The notes below the pieces were generated by a model. That model did not search any database and was not told the DNA's origin. It saw only the letters and a list, made by a program, of their open reading frames with translations. From a bacterium (GTDB lineage: Bacteria; Vulcanimicrobiota; JABDET01): 64,000 nt of DNA. The DNA lies in the NCBI GenBank assembly GCA_021800275.1, contig JAJYZB010000013.1, positions 1 through 64,000 on the forward strand. The letters are read 5' to 3'. Positions 25,486-33,315 of the stretch are shown piece by piece; the stretch's first letter is position 1; each line of letters starts with the position of its first letter. The translations under genes and the position numbers were made by a program.

Positions 25486-28400
25486 ATGAAACAAACCAAC
25501 CAACATTTGCTTCATCAAGTCGAAGAGCCTGGAAGGGTCGAAGATCCTGGAAGGAAAACCAAAAGGAGCAGGAAAAGAAAAGGGAACCTCAGGCAAGTTC
25601 TTTTCGTTTTCACGCTTCTCGCGTTTTTTGCGTCGTCGTTCCTGCCTGCATTCGCCAGTATTACCCTGGGAAGTTTGACAGGTAGAGTCGTCAATAAAAC
25701 AACCGGCAAACCGGTTGCCAATGCTTTTGTGGTGGCAAAAGGATTAGGACAAACTTTCACCTCCACAACAGATACAACAGGTTATTTCTCTTTCGTGGAT
25801 ATGGAACCAGGAACCTACACTTTAAAGATCAGCCGAGTCGGCTATCAAACCATTACAGTAACAGATATTCCTGTAACCGCGAACAGCACTGTTTATGAAT
25901 CGTATAAACTGGCGACAGCGGTTTATCATGTTAAAGGGATTACAGTCAGCGGGTATCAAAGCCAGACAGTGAACCCCAGAGAAACCATGACTTATTATCA
26001 GTTTACTAAACATGAGTTAACTCAGTTTCTTCCTGCAGTTGCAAGCTTAGGGACTGAAGGACTTTTGGATTATTTTCCAGGAGTTGTAAACTATACAGCC
26101 ACCAGTTCATTTGCTTTAGCCGGACCCCATGTCCGCGGTGGAAGCGGGTTTGGAACAGTTTATGCTCTTGACGGGATTCCTTTGAATAATACGACATTTT
26201 TTAATGATTTAGGAACTGTAGGATTGACCACTGGGTTATCTGATTATCAGTTTTATCCAGGAATCTATCCTGTGCAGTATGGAAATGGAGCTGATGGATA
26301 TCAGAATACCATTGTCCCTGAAGGGTTTGGAAAACTTCATGGGTCACTCCAATTTTCTTATGGTTTCTGGCTGGATTCAGGGGAAAATGCTCCTATTATT
26401 AATGATACAACTGGTCAAATTGTGGGAGCCAGCAATCTTCAACCTCCTAATCCCGATATTTGGAACCTGCAGCTTTCAGGTCAGGCGCTCAATAATAAAC
26501 TTCATTATTACTTGAATTATGTGTCAGATATGGGTGGAAATTCAGGATTGAATCCTACGCTTCCAGCTGCTGATATTCAAGCCCTAACGTATGAAGGACA
26601 AGGAGGAACCACTTATCTCCATGTTTATAAAGATGGAGTTTTAAATTTAAATTATGATTTAAATATGAGCAACCAGTTGCAGTTTTTGTATTTCAGCGGA
26701 TTTGATCAATTTGCTTATGAAACAGGCTGTCCTGGGGGTACTGGTCCAGGAACTTGTTTTACTCCTCCACTGCCTGCGACTGAATCCAGTTTTACTGTAG
26801 CTGCTCCCTATATTCGGCAGCATTATGATCTGGAAAGTTTAGGTTATACTCATCATTTTTCACCAGGGAAAGCTATGACATTCCGAATGTGGCAGTTTAA
26901 TGATGAACCGGATCAGTTCTCGCCATCAGTTCTGGATGGGTTTTATACCCAGGATAACATCAGCAGATCCACAGCAGCCCGATTAGATTTTCACCTGCAG
27001 TTAAATCCAAAGAATACAGTGGTAGTTGGAGGTCAATACATTTATGATGCCAACGATGTTCATGCTTATTTAACAGGTGAAGGAGGAGCTTTTTTAGCTT
27101 TCCTTACTTCTGTCCTTGGTCAAAGCACACGATCCAATGCCAATACCCAGAACTCTTCTCTCTGGCTGAATGATGAATGGACCCCAACCCCAAAATGGGA
27201 TATTAATGCAGGACTTCGCTGGGATCAAATGAAGTATCAGCCTTTGTGTGGGGCTGGAATCCTGACCCAGGCGAACTGTCAGCCTTATGCAGCCCTTACT
27301 TATACCGGTTTTGCACCGGATCAGACGATTAATACGGCTGCTGATACAGCCGGGCTTTTCACGAACTGCACTCCTATTGGGAATGTATGTGTGGATAATA
27401 ATTTGAGCCCCTCTTTTGTGCAACCTCGAATTTCAGCTTCTTATAGGCTGACTCATGCTTTTACAGTTAAAGCAGGATGGGGTGAATTTGCGACTTTTGC
27501 TCCTGCTGGAAATGTGGATTTTACCTCTCAGTTGTGTTCTTCCGGAACAGGAGCTTCAAGCTTTAGCCCTTGTCTTCCTGGAACAGAACCCAGTGTGGCA
27601 TTAACAACTGCTGGAAATGTGGCTCAGAGCGGGAATGACTATGATCTTTCTTTTGAATACATGCTGAATAAGAACAGCTATATCAAAGTCACTCCATACT
27701 ATAAAACTGTTCAGAACCCCTTGATCTTCTCTTATGTTCCTCTGGCTGCAACAGGCGGAACCACCAATGCTTCAAGCCTTACATCCAAAGGAATTGAACT
27801 TGTGCTGCATACTCGAAATTGGCATGGGATCAGCGGTACTTTAAATTACACCCATAATCAAAGCACAATTATCGGAGATCCGGAATACACGGTATTTCTA
27901 GTTCCAAATTTTTCCCTCTCCAATTCTATTAGTGGACTTGCGATCAGTCAGCCCAATGCACTTGCCACTGCTCCTACTCTTTACAATCAAGTTAATTCAG
28001 CTGCCATTAATGCGGACTGGAATATTCCTAATACAGTGAACCTCCTCTTAAATTACACGACACCAAACAAGAAATGGGAATTTGCTCCTACTATTACTTG
28101 GGCAAATGGGGAGCCTTATGGACTTGGCGCAGCTAATCTTCAGGCACTTTATGCAAATCTTGTGGCTGCTTGCGGCGCATGCGCAGGGGACGTTCCGGCT
28201 AGTGGAAACTACAATCCACTGAATGAAAAACTTCCCAATGGATTTTTATCTCCCAATGTTTTAACAGGGGATCTGGCGATTACTTATAACCAATCCAAGA
28301 ATTTCAATGTCACATTCCAGATTTTCAATCTCTGGAATGCAGACACCCTTCTTGGCGAAAACTCTTCAGCAACCATTGGAACTTTTATGGCTGCTCTTGG

Positions 28401-28503
28401 TTATCCCTATTCTCCTGATTTCTCCCCTTTGAATGGGAAGTATGCTCCAGCAGGTTTCCAGACCATCCGCCAGTACTACATCACCACTACTTTCCACTTC
28501 TAA
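25486..28503 (+). CDS. TonB-dependent receptor with carboxypeptidase-regulatory-like domain
   Basis: 1005 residues from the ATG at 25486, five bases after AGGAGG. An unusually long, basic N-region (about 40 residues, with the imprecise repeat EEPGRVEDPGR and KRSRKRK) precedes the hydrophobic signal (VLFVFTLLAFFASSFLPAFA). Residues ~65-150 are a beta-sandwich regulatory-like domain (LTGRVVNKTTGKPVANAFV, TLKISRVGYQTITV). A plug domain follows (LDYFPGVV, HVRGGSGFGTVYALDGIPLNN), then a long barrel ending in aromatic TTFHF, a usual outer-membrane C-terminus. The substrate cannot be told. It proves an outer membrane. No TonB-ExbBD genes are nearby. Confidence 0.9.
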   Translation: MKQTNQHLLHQVEEPGRVEDPGRKTKRSRKRKGNLRQVLFVFTLLAFFASSFLPAFASITLGSLTGRVVNKTTGKPVANAFVVAKGLGQTFTSTTDTTGYFSFVDMEPGTYTLKISRVGYQTITVTDIPVTANSTVYESYKLATAVYHVKGITVSGYQSQTVNPRETMTYYQFTKHELTQFLPAVASLGTEGLLDYFPGVVNYTATSSFALAGPHVRGGSGFGTVYALDGIPLNNTTFFNDLGTVGLTTGLSDYQFYPGIYPVQYGNGADGYQNTIVPEGFGKLHGSLQFSYGFWLDSGENAPIINDTTGQIVGASNLQPPNPDIWNLQLSGQALNNKLHYYLNYVSDMGGNSGLNPTLPAADIQALTYEGQGGTTYLHVYKDGVLNLNYDLNMSNQLQFLYFSGFDQFAYETGCPGGTGPGTCFTPPLPATESSFTVAAPYIRQHYDLESLGYTHHFSPGKAMTFRMWQFNDEPDQFSPSVLDGFYTQDNISRSTAARLDFHLQLNPKNTVVVGGQYIYDANDVHAYLTGEGGAFLAFLTSVLGQSTRSNANTQNSSLWLNDEWTPTPKWDINAGLRWDQMKYQPLCGAGILTQANCQPYAALTYTGFAPDQTINTAADTAGLFTNCTPIGNVCVDNNLSPSFVQPRISASYRLTHAFTVKAGWGEFATFAPAGNVDFTSQLCSSGTGASSFSPCLPGTEPSVALTTAGNVAQSGNDYDLSFEYMLNKNSYIKVTPYYKTVQNPLIFSYVPLAATGGTTNASSLTSKGIELVLHTRNWHGISGTLNYTHNQSTIIGDPEYTVFLVPNFSLSNSISGLAISQPNALATAPTLYNQVNSAAINADWNIPNTVNLLLNYTTPNKKWEFAPTITWANGEPYGLGAANLQALYANLVAACGACAGDVPASGNYNPLNEKLPNGFLSPNVLTGDLAITYNQSKNFNVTFQIFNLWNADTLLGENSSATIGTFMAALGYPYSPDFSPLNGKYAPAGFQTIRQYYITTTFHF

Positions 28504-28524
28504 TCTCGAACCGCGAATAAACTC

Positions 28525-28560
28525 AAAGCCCTGCAGATTTGAGCCTGCAGGGCTTTTTTT
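28525..28560 (+). terminator. Rho-independent terminator after the TonB receptor
   Basis: AAAGCCCTGCAG pairs with CTGCAGGGCTTT over a short loop, followed by a run of seven T residues. It is the strongest terminator in the window. Confidence 0.92.
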
Positions 28561-28598
28561 GTTCTTAAGTTTTCAGTCTATCAATCAAAGGATAAAAA

Positions 28599-28735
28599 AT
28601 GCAAAATAAGCTGATATTTAATGCGCTGCTTGAGCAAAGTCAAGAAACAGACAAATGGAAGCCAGATTTTCAATCTCTTGAAATGATTTGATTCGGGAGT
28701 ATTACGAAACATTTAGAAATAAAAAAAGATTTTAA
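28599..28735 (+). pseudogene. Short frameshifted coding remnant
   Basis: An ATG at 28599, preceded by AAAGGA with good spacing, opens a 30-codon frame ending at a TGA at 28689-28691. From 28691 another frame carries on sensibly (IREYYETFRNKKRF, stop at 28735), as if DFQSLEMI-REYYETF were one sequence broken by a duplicated ATTTG. No family is recognised. It lies in the decayed accessory region after the terminator. Confidence 0.35.
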
Positions 28736-28759
28736 ATTTTCTCTCCGAAACTTATAATC

Positions 28760-29804
28760 ATGAAAAAACTCCCTATCGGCCTCCAAAATTTCGAGGAACT
28801 CAGAACAGAAAACTATTACTACGTGGATAAAACTCCGTTTATTAAACAATTGGTGGAAGGAGGAAAGTATTACTTCTTATCCAGACCCCGACGATTCGGA
28901 AAATCTCTTTTCCTCAATACCCTGAAACACGCTTTCTCCGGCAGCAAAACCTTATTCGATGGTCTGTATCTTGAGAACAACTGGGACTGGAATGTAAAAC
29001 ACCCGGTGATTCACATCTCGTTCGGCTCAGGAGTAATAGAAGACGAAAAATACTTAGAAAGAAGAATTCAGCAGATTTTAAAAGATAATGCGGAGAATTT
29101 AAATTTAACTTTTAAAGAGGAGTATGATAACCGCTATTTTTTCATTCAACTGATTCGGGAAGCCTGCAGAAAGTACGGCCAGAAAGCAGTGGTTCTGGTG
29201 GATGAATATGACAAACCGATCCTGGACAGCCTCACTCAGAAAGAAAAAGCTGTAAAAATGAGGGGGAAAACCCTGCGGATACACAGAAAAAGAACTCCTT
29301 GATTATCCTAACAAAGAAGTTAAGATCTCACTTACAGACGCTGTGCTGGATTACCTCAGTCAGAAATTCATAGAAAAAGAAAGAAACATCGAAAAACTTT
29401 ACAAAATCTTCATTGAAAACCAGATTCAAGCTTTAAAAGATTTATTTCACAGTTTTTTTGCTTCTATTCCCTACGAATGGTACACGAAAAACAACCTGGC
29501 TTCTTATGAAGGGTTTTACGCTTCCCTTGTTTATGCTTATTTCGCTGCTTCAGGATTAAACTGCACAGTGGAAGATTCCACTTCAAAAGGAAAGCTGGAC
29601 ATGGGAGTCTTTTACAAGAACAAAGCTTATCTTTTTGAATTTAAAGTTGTGGAACTGGAGCCAGAAGGAAAAGCTTTAGAGCAAATCAAGCAGAAGAAAT
29701 ACGAGGAGAAGTACCGTGGGGAATATGAGGAGATATATCTCATTGGAATTGAGTTCAGCGCCAGAGAAAAAAATGTCGTTCTTTTTGAATGGGAAAAAGT
29801 TTAG
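28760..29804 (+). pseudogene. AAA-ATPase-like / PD-(D/E)XK protein with internal deletions
   Basis: The N-terminal part (28760 to about 29263) matches the AAA-like family with PIGLQNFEELRTENYYYVDKTPF, the P-loop-like FLSRPRRFGKSLFLNTL and VVLVDEYDKPILD. After AVKMR the frame is lost. The match resumes in another frame at 29274 with CGYTEKEL and jumps at once to DYPNKEVKISL. The end (to 29804) carries the nuclease residues GKLDMGVF and LFEFKVV. Intact relatives are about 500-560 residues; here roughly 200 central residues are missing, including the sensor and the VYNPF/YWFETGTP region. Two shorter frames remain open (28760-29302 and 29343-29804). Non-functional as a whole, though the nuclease part might still be translated. 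Confidence 0.8.
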
Positions 29805-29806
29805 CT

Positions 29807-30367
29807 TTATTCATCCGATTTAAAAACATCTTCCAGGACAAGGGTGAAGCCAGGTAAAAGAAAAGATTCTATAACCTGACCCCTTTTGTAGATCCCTTTC
29901 TCTTGAAAAGCTTCCCCCTCTAAAATAAAGACAGAAATGGTTTCAGTGTCAGGGTCCACAATCCAGTACTCTTTAACCCCATACTTTTCATAGATCCCTT
30001 TCTTTTTGATGGTATCTCTCTTCTTATCTCCAGAAGAAAGGATTTCAATCACGAAATCAGGAGCCCCCTGAACATTGGCTTCTGTCAGGATGGATCTGCG
30101 CTCATTTGAGATGTAAAGAAGATCAGGCTGCACAATGTCATATTGAGATAAGACCACATCAAAAGGAGCATTATAAACTTTCCCTAAAGGATGGGTTTCA
30201 ACCCATTGACAGAGTCGAAATTCAATTTCTCTTGAAATTTCCTGGTGTTTTCTGAAAGGGGAAGGGGACATCAGAAGTTCTCCATCCAGAACCTCTGCCC
30301 GAACTTTTTCAGGGAGCTGACAGTAATCCTCATAAGTGTATTTCCTTTTTTCATGAAGAACAGTCAT
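29807..30367 (-). CDS. Uma2-family putative endonuclease (DUF820)
   Basis: 186 residues. The restriction-endonuclease-like fold motifs are present: YTYEDYCQLPEK, EVLDGELLMSPSP, QPDLLYISNER, PDFVIEILSSGDKKRDTIKK, KYGVKEYWIVDPDTETISVF. The acidic and lysine residues of the PD-(D/E)XK centre appear intact. The biological role of this family is not settled; it is common in multiple copies in cyanobacteria and other lineages. It is convergent with the AAA pseudogene and divergent from the following remnant. Confidence 0.82.
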   Translation of the reverse strand: MTVLHEKRKYTYEDYCQLPEKVRAEVLDGELLMSPSPFRKHQEISREIEFRLCQWVETHPLGKVYNAPFDVVLSQYDIVQPDLLYISNERRSILTEANVQGAPDFVIEILSSGDKKRDTIKKKGIYEKYGVKEYWIVDPDTETISVFILEGEAFQEKGIYKRGQVIESFLLPGFTLVLEDVFKSDE

Positions 30368-30469
30368 TTTTCTGCATCTCCTTTCTATGTTAACAGACCC
30401 CTGTCAAAAATTTGTCAAATTTTTGCCTCGGTTCCAACATTATCATATCATAAAACAAAGGGAAATTCA

Positions 30470-30616
30470 AGAAAAAATAAAGTTTCCTGGCTGAATGAAA
30501 AAGTCTATAACCCCTTTGACATCCTTTTATTCCTCCGAGAAAAACAGTTTCGCTCTTACTGGTTTGAAACAGGAACTCCAATTGTCACGATCCCTGCTCA
30601 CCAGCGTTATTACTAG
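30470..30616 (+). pseudogene. Central fragment of an AAA-ATPase-like / PD-(D/E)XK gene
   Basis: The frame ending at TAG 30614-30616 reads EKVYNPFDILLFLREKQF and YWFETGTPIVTI. VYNPF-LL and YWFETGTP are diagnostic for the same family as the pseudogene at 28760-29804, and this is exactly a module missing there. It has no start of its own. It is either the displaced piece of that gene or the remains of a second copy. Confidence 0.7.
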
Positions 30617-30775
30617 ACAGAGAGCTGGCAGAAAGCTGAAAAATAGGCAGATAAGGATGTCTAAAAATGCGGTCTTTTTAAGTTTTCGTCTGTTCAGGAG
30701 TTAATGAAAAGTGTAGAGCATCATCGCAAAAAAAATAAAAAGCGTTGATGTTTGTTTTGTCCACTTCTAAAAAAC

Positions 30776-30804
30776 TTGACGTTTAACTCCAAACGTCATA
30801 TAAT
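30776..30804 (+). promoter_or_regulatory. Strong promoter with inverted-repeat operator in the spacer
   Basis: TTGACG (30776-30781), a 17-base spacer and TATAAT (30799-30804). An inverted repeat TGACGTTT / AAACGTCA (30777-30784 and 30791-30798) fills the space between the boxes, so a repressor bound there would block the polymerase. This is the usual layout of an autoregulated toxin-antitoxin promoter. Only decayed coding sequence lies downstream. Confidence 0.6.
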
Positions 30805-31095
30805 AAAATCTCACACTTCTGTCCGATAAAAATTCTGCCCCATTTCTTGTTCTGAGAGGTGGTCAGACCTCCTGTCCGCCAATCTGCAGCAGAATAAATT
30901 GACAGGGGGTCTCTGTAGATCCCACATTATCCCGCTAATTCTTCTTGCTGCAGTGATTGCCCAGATACATGGATTCTAAAATATCCTAGCTTTTTAGTTT
31001 CTGCAGAACTTCTGAAAGGGTGTAGGTTTTATTCGTAATAGAATGCTTAATGATTTTTAACAGGATTTTGATCTCTGGTGCTAAAAGATTAAAGT

Positions 31096-31203
31096 ATGCA
31101 ATTGACACTCACAGAGTATATTAATGGGTCCATGGCTAAAGCTGTTTACAAAAAATTAGAAGATGGAACCTACGTTGGCAGGATACCTTCCTGTAAGGTT
31201 TAA
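31096..31203 (+). pseudogene. Truncated HicB-like antitoxin
   Basis: 35 codons: MQLTLTEYINGSMAKAVYK then LEDGTYVGRIPSCKV and stop. The N-terminal strand of HicB-type partial RNase H folds reads much like this (AVY-KLEDGTY-G-IP). The rest of the domain and any HicA partner are gone. There is no clear ribosome binding site. Confidence 0.5.
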
Positions 31204-31230
31204 TAATTTTAAGATTGCCTGCTGTTCTTC

Positions 31231-31353
31231 TCAAATTGCCAGCCTCACGAACTGTTCAACTGAATAGCCGAGTATTTTTGCAAACTGCGCGGCGCGCCCT
31301 GGGCTGACCATTTTCCGCGCTTTCTCAATATCACAGAGATGAGTCGGTAAGAG
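31231..31353 (-). pseudogene. C-terminal fragment of an HTH (Xre/HigA-type) protein
   Basis: The minus-strand frame ending at the stop 31231-31233 reads LPTHLCDIEKARKMVSPG then RAAQFAKILGYSVEQFVRLAI. The LCDIEKGRK-VSPERAA-FA motif is the recognition helix and following helices of small antitoxin-type HTH proteins. The N-terminal helices are absent. Confidence 0.5.
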
Positions 31354-31412
31354 GATTGACGACAAGATGATGTTCCCCCATGGTAAGATGATTTATGACT
31401 TGATTCGTTGTG

Positions 31413-31440
31413 TTGATTTTCTTAAGTATTCTGGTATAAT
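31413..31440 (+). promoter_or_regulatory. Promoter of the nucleotidyltransferase pair, predicted leaderless
   Basis: TTGATT (31413-31418), 16 bases, TATAAT (31435-31440). The ATG at 31448 lies only eight bases after the -10 box, so transcription would start at or next to the start codon. No ribosome binding site is visible, consistent with a leaderless message. Confidence 0.6.
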
Positions 31441-31447
31441 ATAATTA

Positions 31448-32029
31448 ATGAAAGATTTAGATGCTGGAAAAGATTGGAAAAAGAAGATCGCAGAACTTGA
31501 AGAAATAAAAAATCCTTTTGAAAGACTTATAAAGTTCATGTCTCATTTAACACAGGCATTATCCCTGCAGAACATTCGTCCGGTTATTACAGGAGGGCAT
31601 GCCGTTGAATTTTACACTTCAGGGGGATATGTGACAGGGGATATTGACCTGGTTTGCGGCAGTCGAGAAGCTGTTGGAAATCTTCTTGAACAGGCAGGAT
31701 TCAAAAAAAGAGGGAGATACTGGCATCATGAGGATTTGGATCTTTTTGTGGAGGTCCCTGGAGAGGCTCTAACTGAGGGTGAAGAAAAGCATCTTACCTG
31801 TGTTGAATTTGAGGGTCAGTCTATCTATTTTATTGGGGTCGAAGATATTTTGCAAGATCGGTTAAATGCCTGTGTTCATTGGAAATCAGATGAGGACTGC
31901 CGCTGGTCAAAAGAACTTATGCTGATTCACAAAGACTCCATTGATTGGGAATATTTAAAGGAAAGATCCATGGAAGAAAAGACAATGGAAGCGTTTAAAA
32001 GATTTAAGAAGGAGCTCCATTTGTCGTGA
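31448..32029 (+). CDS. Nucleotidyltransferase-fold protein (MNT/AbiEii-like)
   Basis: 193 residues. The polymerase-beta-like nucleotidyltransferase signature is seen as ITGGHAVEFYTSGGYVTGDIDLV, the GG plus D-x-D pair in the first third. The third acidic strand is HEDLDLFVEVPG. A helical C-terminal part contains VEDILQDRLNACVHWKSDEDC. Such proteins act in toxin-antitoxin or abortive-infection pairs or as transferases of unknown target. The next gene overlaps it by four bases (GTGA) and would be its partner. The predicted transcript is leaderless. The true function is unknown. Confidence 0.7.
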   Translation: MKDLDAGKDWKKKIAELEEIKNPFERLIKFMSHLTQALSLQNIRPVITGGHAVEFYTSGGYVTGDIDLVCGSREAVGNLLEQAGFKKRGRYWHHEDLDLFVEVPGEALTEGEEKHLTCVEFEGQSIYFIGVEDILQDRLNACVHWKSDEDCRWSKELMLIHKDSIDWEYLKERSMEEKTMEAFKRFKKELHLS

Positions 32030-32259
32030 GAAGAGTTGAATACCACGCCTTTTTAGAAGAAAAGAAAAAGAAGATCATTGAAAACATTCATATTTTAGTT
32101 GAGTTGAAAAAACGAGAAATCTCCCGAAGGGTTCGTGATCCAAGGAAATTAGAAGCCCTTATTCAGGTTGATCTGCAGCGGTATCAGAAGTGGGTAGAAA
32201 GAGGAGTTTTAGAAAAAATCTCTCCGCGCCATTTTAGAATTCATTTTGATAAATTGTAA
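32026..32259 (+). CDS. Small basic protein, partner of the nucleotidyltransferase
   Basis: 77 residues, rich in Lys, Arg and Glu and predicted helical (EEKKKKIIENIHILVELKKR). The GTG start overlaps the stop of the upstream gene (GTGA), so it is translationally coupled. There is no recognised domain. Its size and charge fit a small antitoxin or nucleic-acid-binding partner, which is inference from context. Confidence 0.6.
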   Translation: MRRVEYHAFLEEKKKKIIENIHILVELKKREISRRVRDPRKLEALIQVDLQRYQKWVERGVLEKISPRHFRIHFDKL

Positions 32260-32421
32260 GCTGGTTGGCACATCAAACAGTTCGTTGCTTTGACACAAAA
32301 ATGACTCTATAAAGCCATTTGCTTACCCAGTTTTCTTGACCTGTATTTTCCTTAAATTTTTTCCCTCAATACGACCTATTTTTGACAGATTTTTGCGCTT
32401 CTTGTGTTAGACTGAAAACAG

Positions 32422-32450
32422 TTGATTTCAGCCTTAAAATCTGCTACAAT
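32422..32450 (+). promoter_or_regulatory. Promoter of the coiled-coil PD-(D/E)XK gene
   Basis: TTGATT (32422-32427), 17 bases, TACAAT (32445-32450), followed at once by AAAGGAGGT. A short inverted repeat CTGAAA / TTTCAG (32412-32431) overlaps the -35 box. Confidence 0.6.
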
Positions 32451-32470
32451 AAAGGAGGTAAAAAACAGTC

Positions 32471-33241
32471 ATGCAGAACACTTTTAAAATTTACGAAAAT
32501 TTAAGACAGACCTTTGGAGATGAACCTGCAAGGGTGCTGACAGTTACTATTGGTCAGGTTTATGAAGATTTGGCTAATGTCGTGACAAAAGTGGAATTTA
32601 ACGAACTGAAAGAAGTTGTAAGAGAGTTGGCAGAAGCTCAGAAGCGAACTGAACTCAAAGTGGAGGAGTTGGCAGAAGCTCAGAAGCGAACTGAACTCAA
32701 AGTGGAGGAGTTGGCAGAAGCTCAGAAGCGAACTGAACTCAAAGTGGAGGAGTTGGCAGAAGCTCAGAAGCGAACTGAGGAAACGGTAAGACAGCTTGTG
32801 ACTGGCATAGATGATGTAAAAAAACAGTTAGGCGGTCTTTCCGCAGATGTAGGCTATGGACTTGAAGATAGATATCTTCCTCTCATGAAACCTTTTGTTT
32901 TGCATCAGTACGGCGCTCAACTCCCCACCACTGCTCAAAGGAAATTCATCCTTTATCCTAACGGGAAAAGAGATGAAGTGAATTTTTATTTAGAAGGGGA
33001 ATTAAAAGGGGAAAAAGTTTATTTTATAGGAGAAGCAAAAACAAAGCCAGGGAAAAAGGATGTTGAACAATTTAATGCTGTGTTGAAGCGTTTAAAAGTT
33101 CATTTCAATGCTGAAGTGAAAGGGTTTATGGTGGGGTATCTTTTCCCTCCAGAAGTGGAGGACTATGTAAAAGAAGAGTATCCTGAGATTGATTTATTCA
33201 AGACTTATGAGATTGAGGAGATTGCCCGAAAAGCTTCTTGA
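32471..33241 (+). CDS. Coiled-coil PD-(D/E)XK nuclease-like protein (DUF3782-like)
   Basis: 256 residues. Residues ~40-110 are a coiled coil made of a 14-residue repeat ([14 protein letters not shown]) in four copies. The C-terminal half looks like a restriction-endonuclease fold: [13 protein letters not shown], then [19 protein letters not shown], the D and E-x-K of a PD-(D/E)XK centre. Proteins with this make-up are often annotated DUF3782 and have unknown targets. AGGAGG is 12 bases before the ATG, longer than usual. It stands alone, with its own promoter, at the end of the accessory region. Confidence 0.75.
   Translation: MQNTFKIYENLRQTFGDEPARVLTVTIGQVYEDLANVVTKVEFNELKEVVRELAEAQKRTELKVEELAEAQKRTELKVEELAEAQKRTELKVEELAEAQKRTEETVRQLVTGIDDVKKQLGGLSADVGYGLEDRYLPLMKPFVLHQYGAQLPTTAQRKFILYPNGKRDEVNFYLEGELKGEKVYFIGEAKTKPGKKDVEQFNAVLKRLKVHFNAEVKGFMVGYLFPPEVEDYVKEEYPEIDLFKTYEIEEIARKAS
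32624..32778. repeat. 42-bp tandem repeat in the coiled-coil gene
   Basis: Three identical 42-bp units start at 32624, 32666 and 32708, and a 29-bp partial fourth starts at 32750. Each unit encodes a 14-residue coiled-coil segment. Perfect identity between copies points to recent expansion or ongoing recombination, so copy number may vary between strains. Confidence 0.92.
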
Positions 33242-33315
33242 ATTTGATTTAGACAGTATTTAAATGGGACAGAAGGTAGTTTTGTGGAGGGGTCTAATAA
33301 AGAAATGGTTGAAAA

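Larger units (their letters stand above)
30368..31447. other. Intergenic stretch of decayed genes
   Basis: About 1.1 kb with no intact gene. It holds a fragment of an AAA/PD-(D/E)XK gene (30470-30616), a strong promoter with an inverted repeat (30776-30804), a truncated HicB-like frame (31096-31203), the C-terminal part of an HTH protein on the minus strand (31231-31353) and the promoter of the nucleotidyltransferase gene (31413-31440). The remaining parts, 30617-30775 and 30805-31095, show nothing I can name. Confidence 0.7.

Noticed and set aside
30986-31107. Minus-strand 40-codon frame (GTG start) with a sensible-looking helical peptide
   Set aside because: It has no ribosome binding site, overlaps the HicB remnant antisense and has no recognised homologue; too weak to list.
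32624-32778. 42-bp repeats as a CRISPR or integration array
   Set aside because: Units abut without spacers and encode a heptad-like coiled coil inside an open frame.
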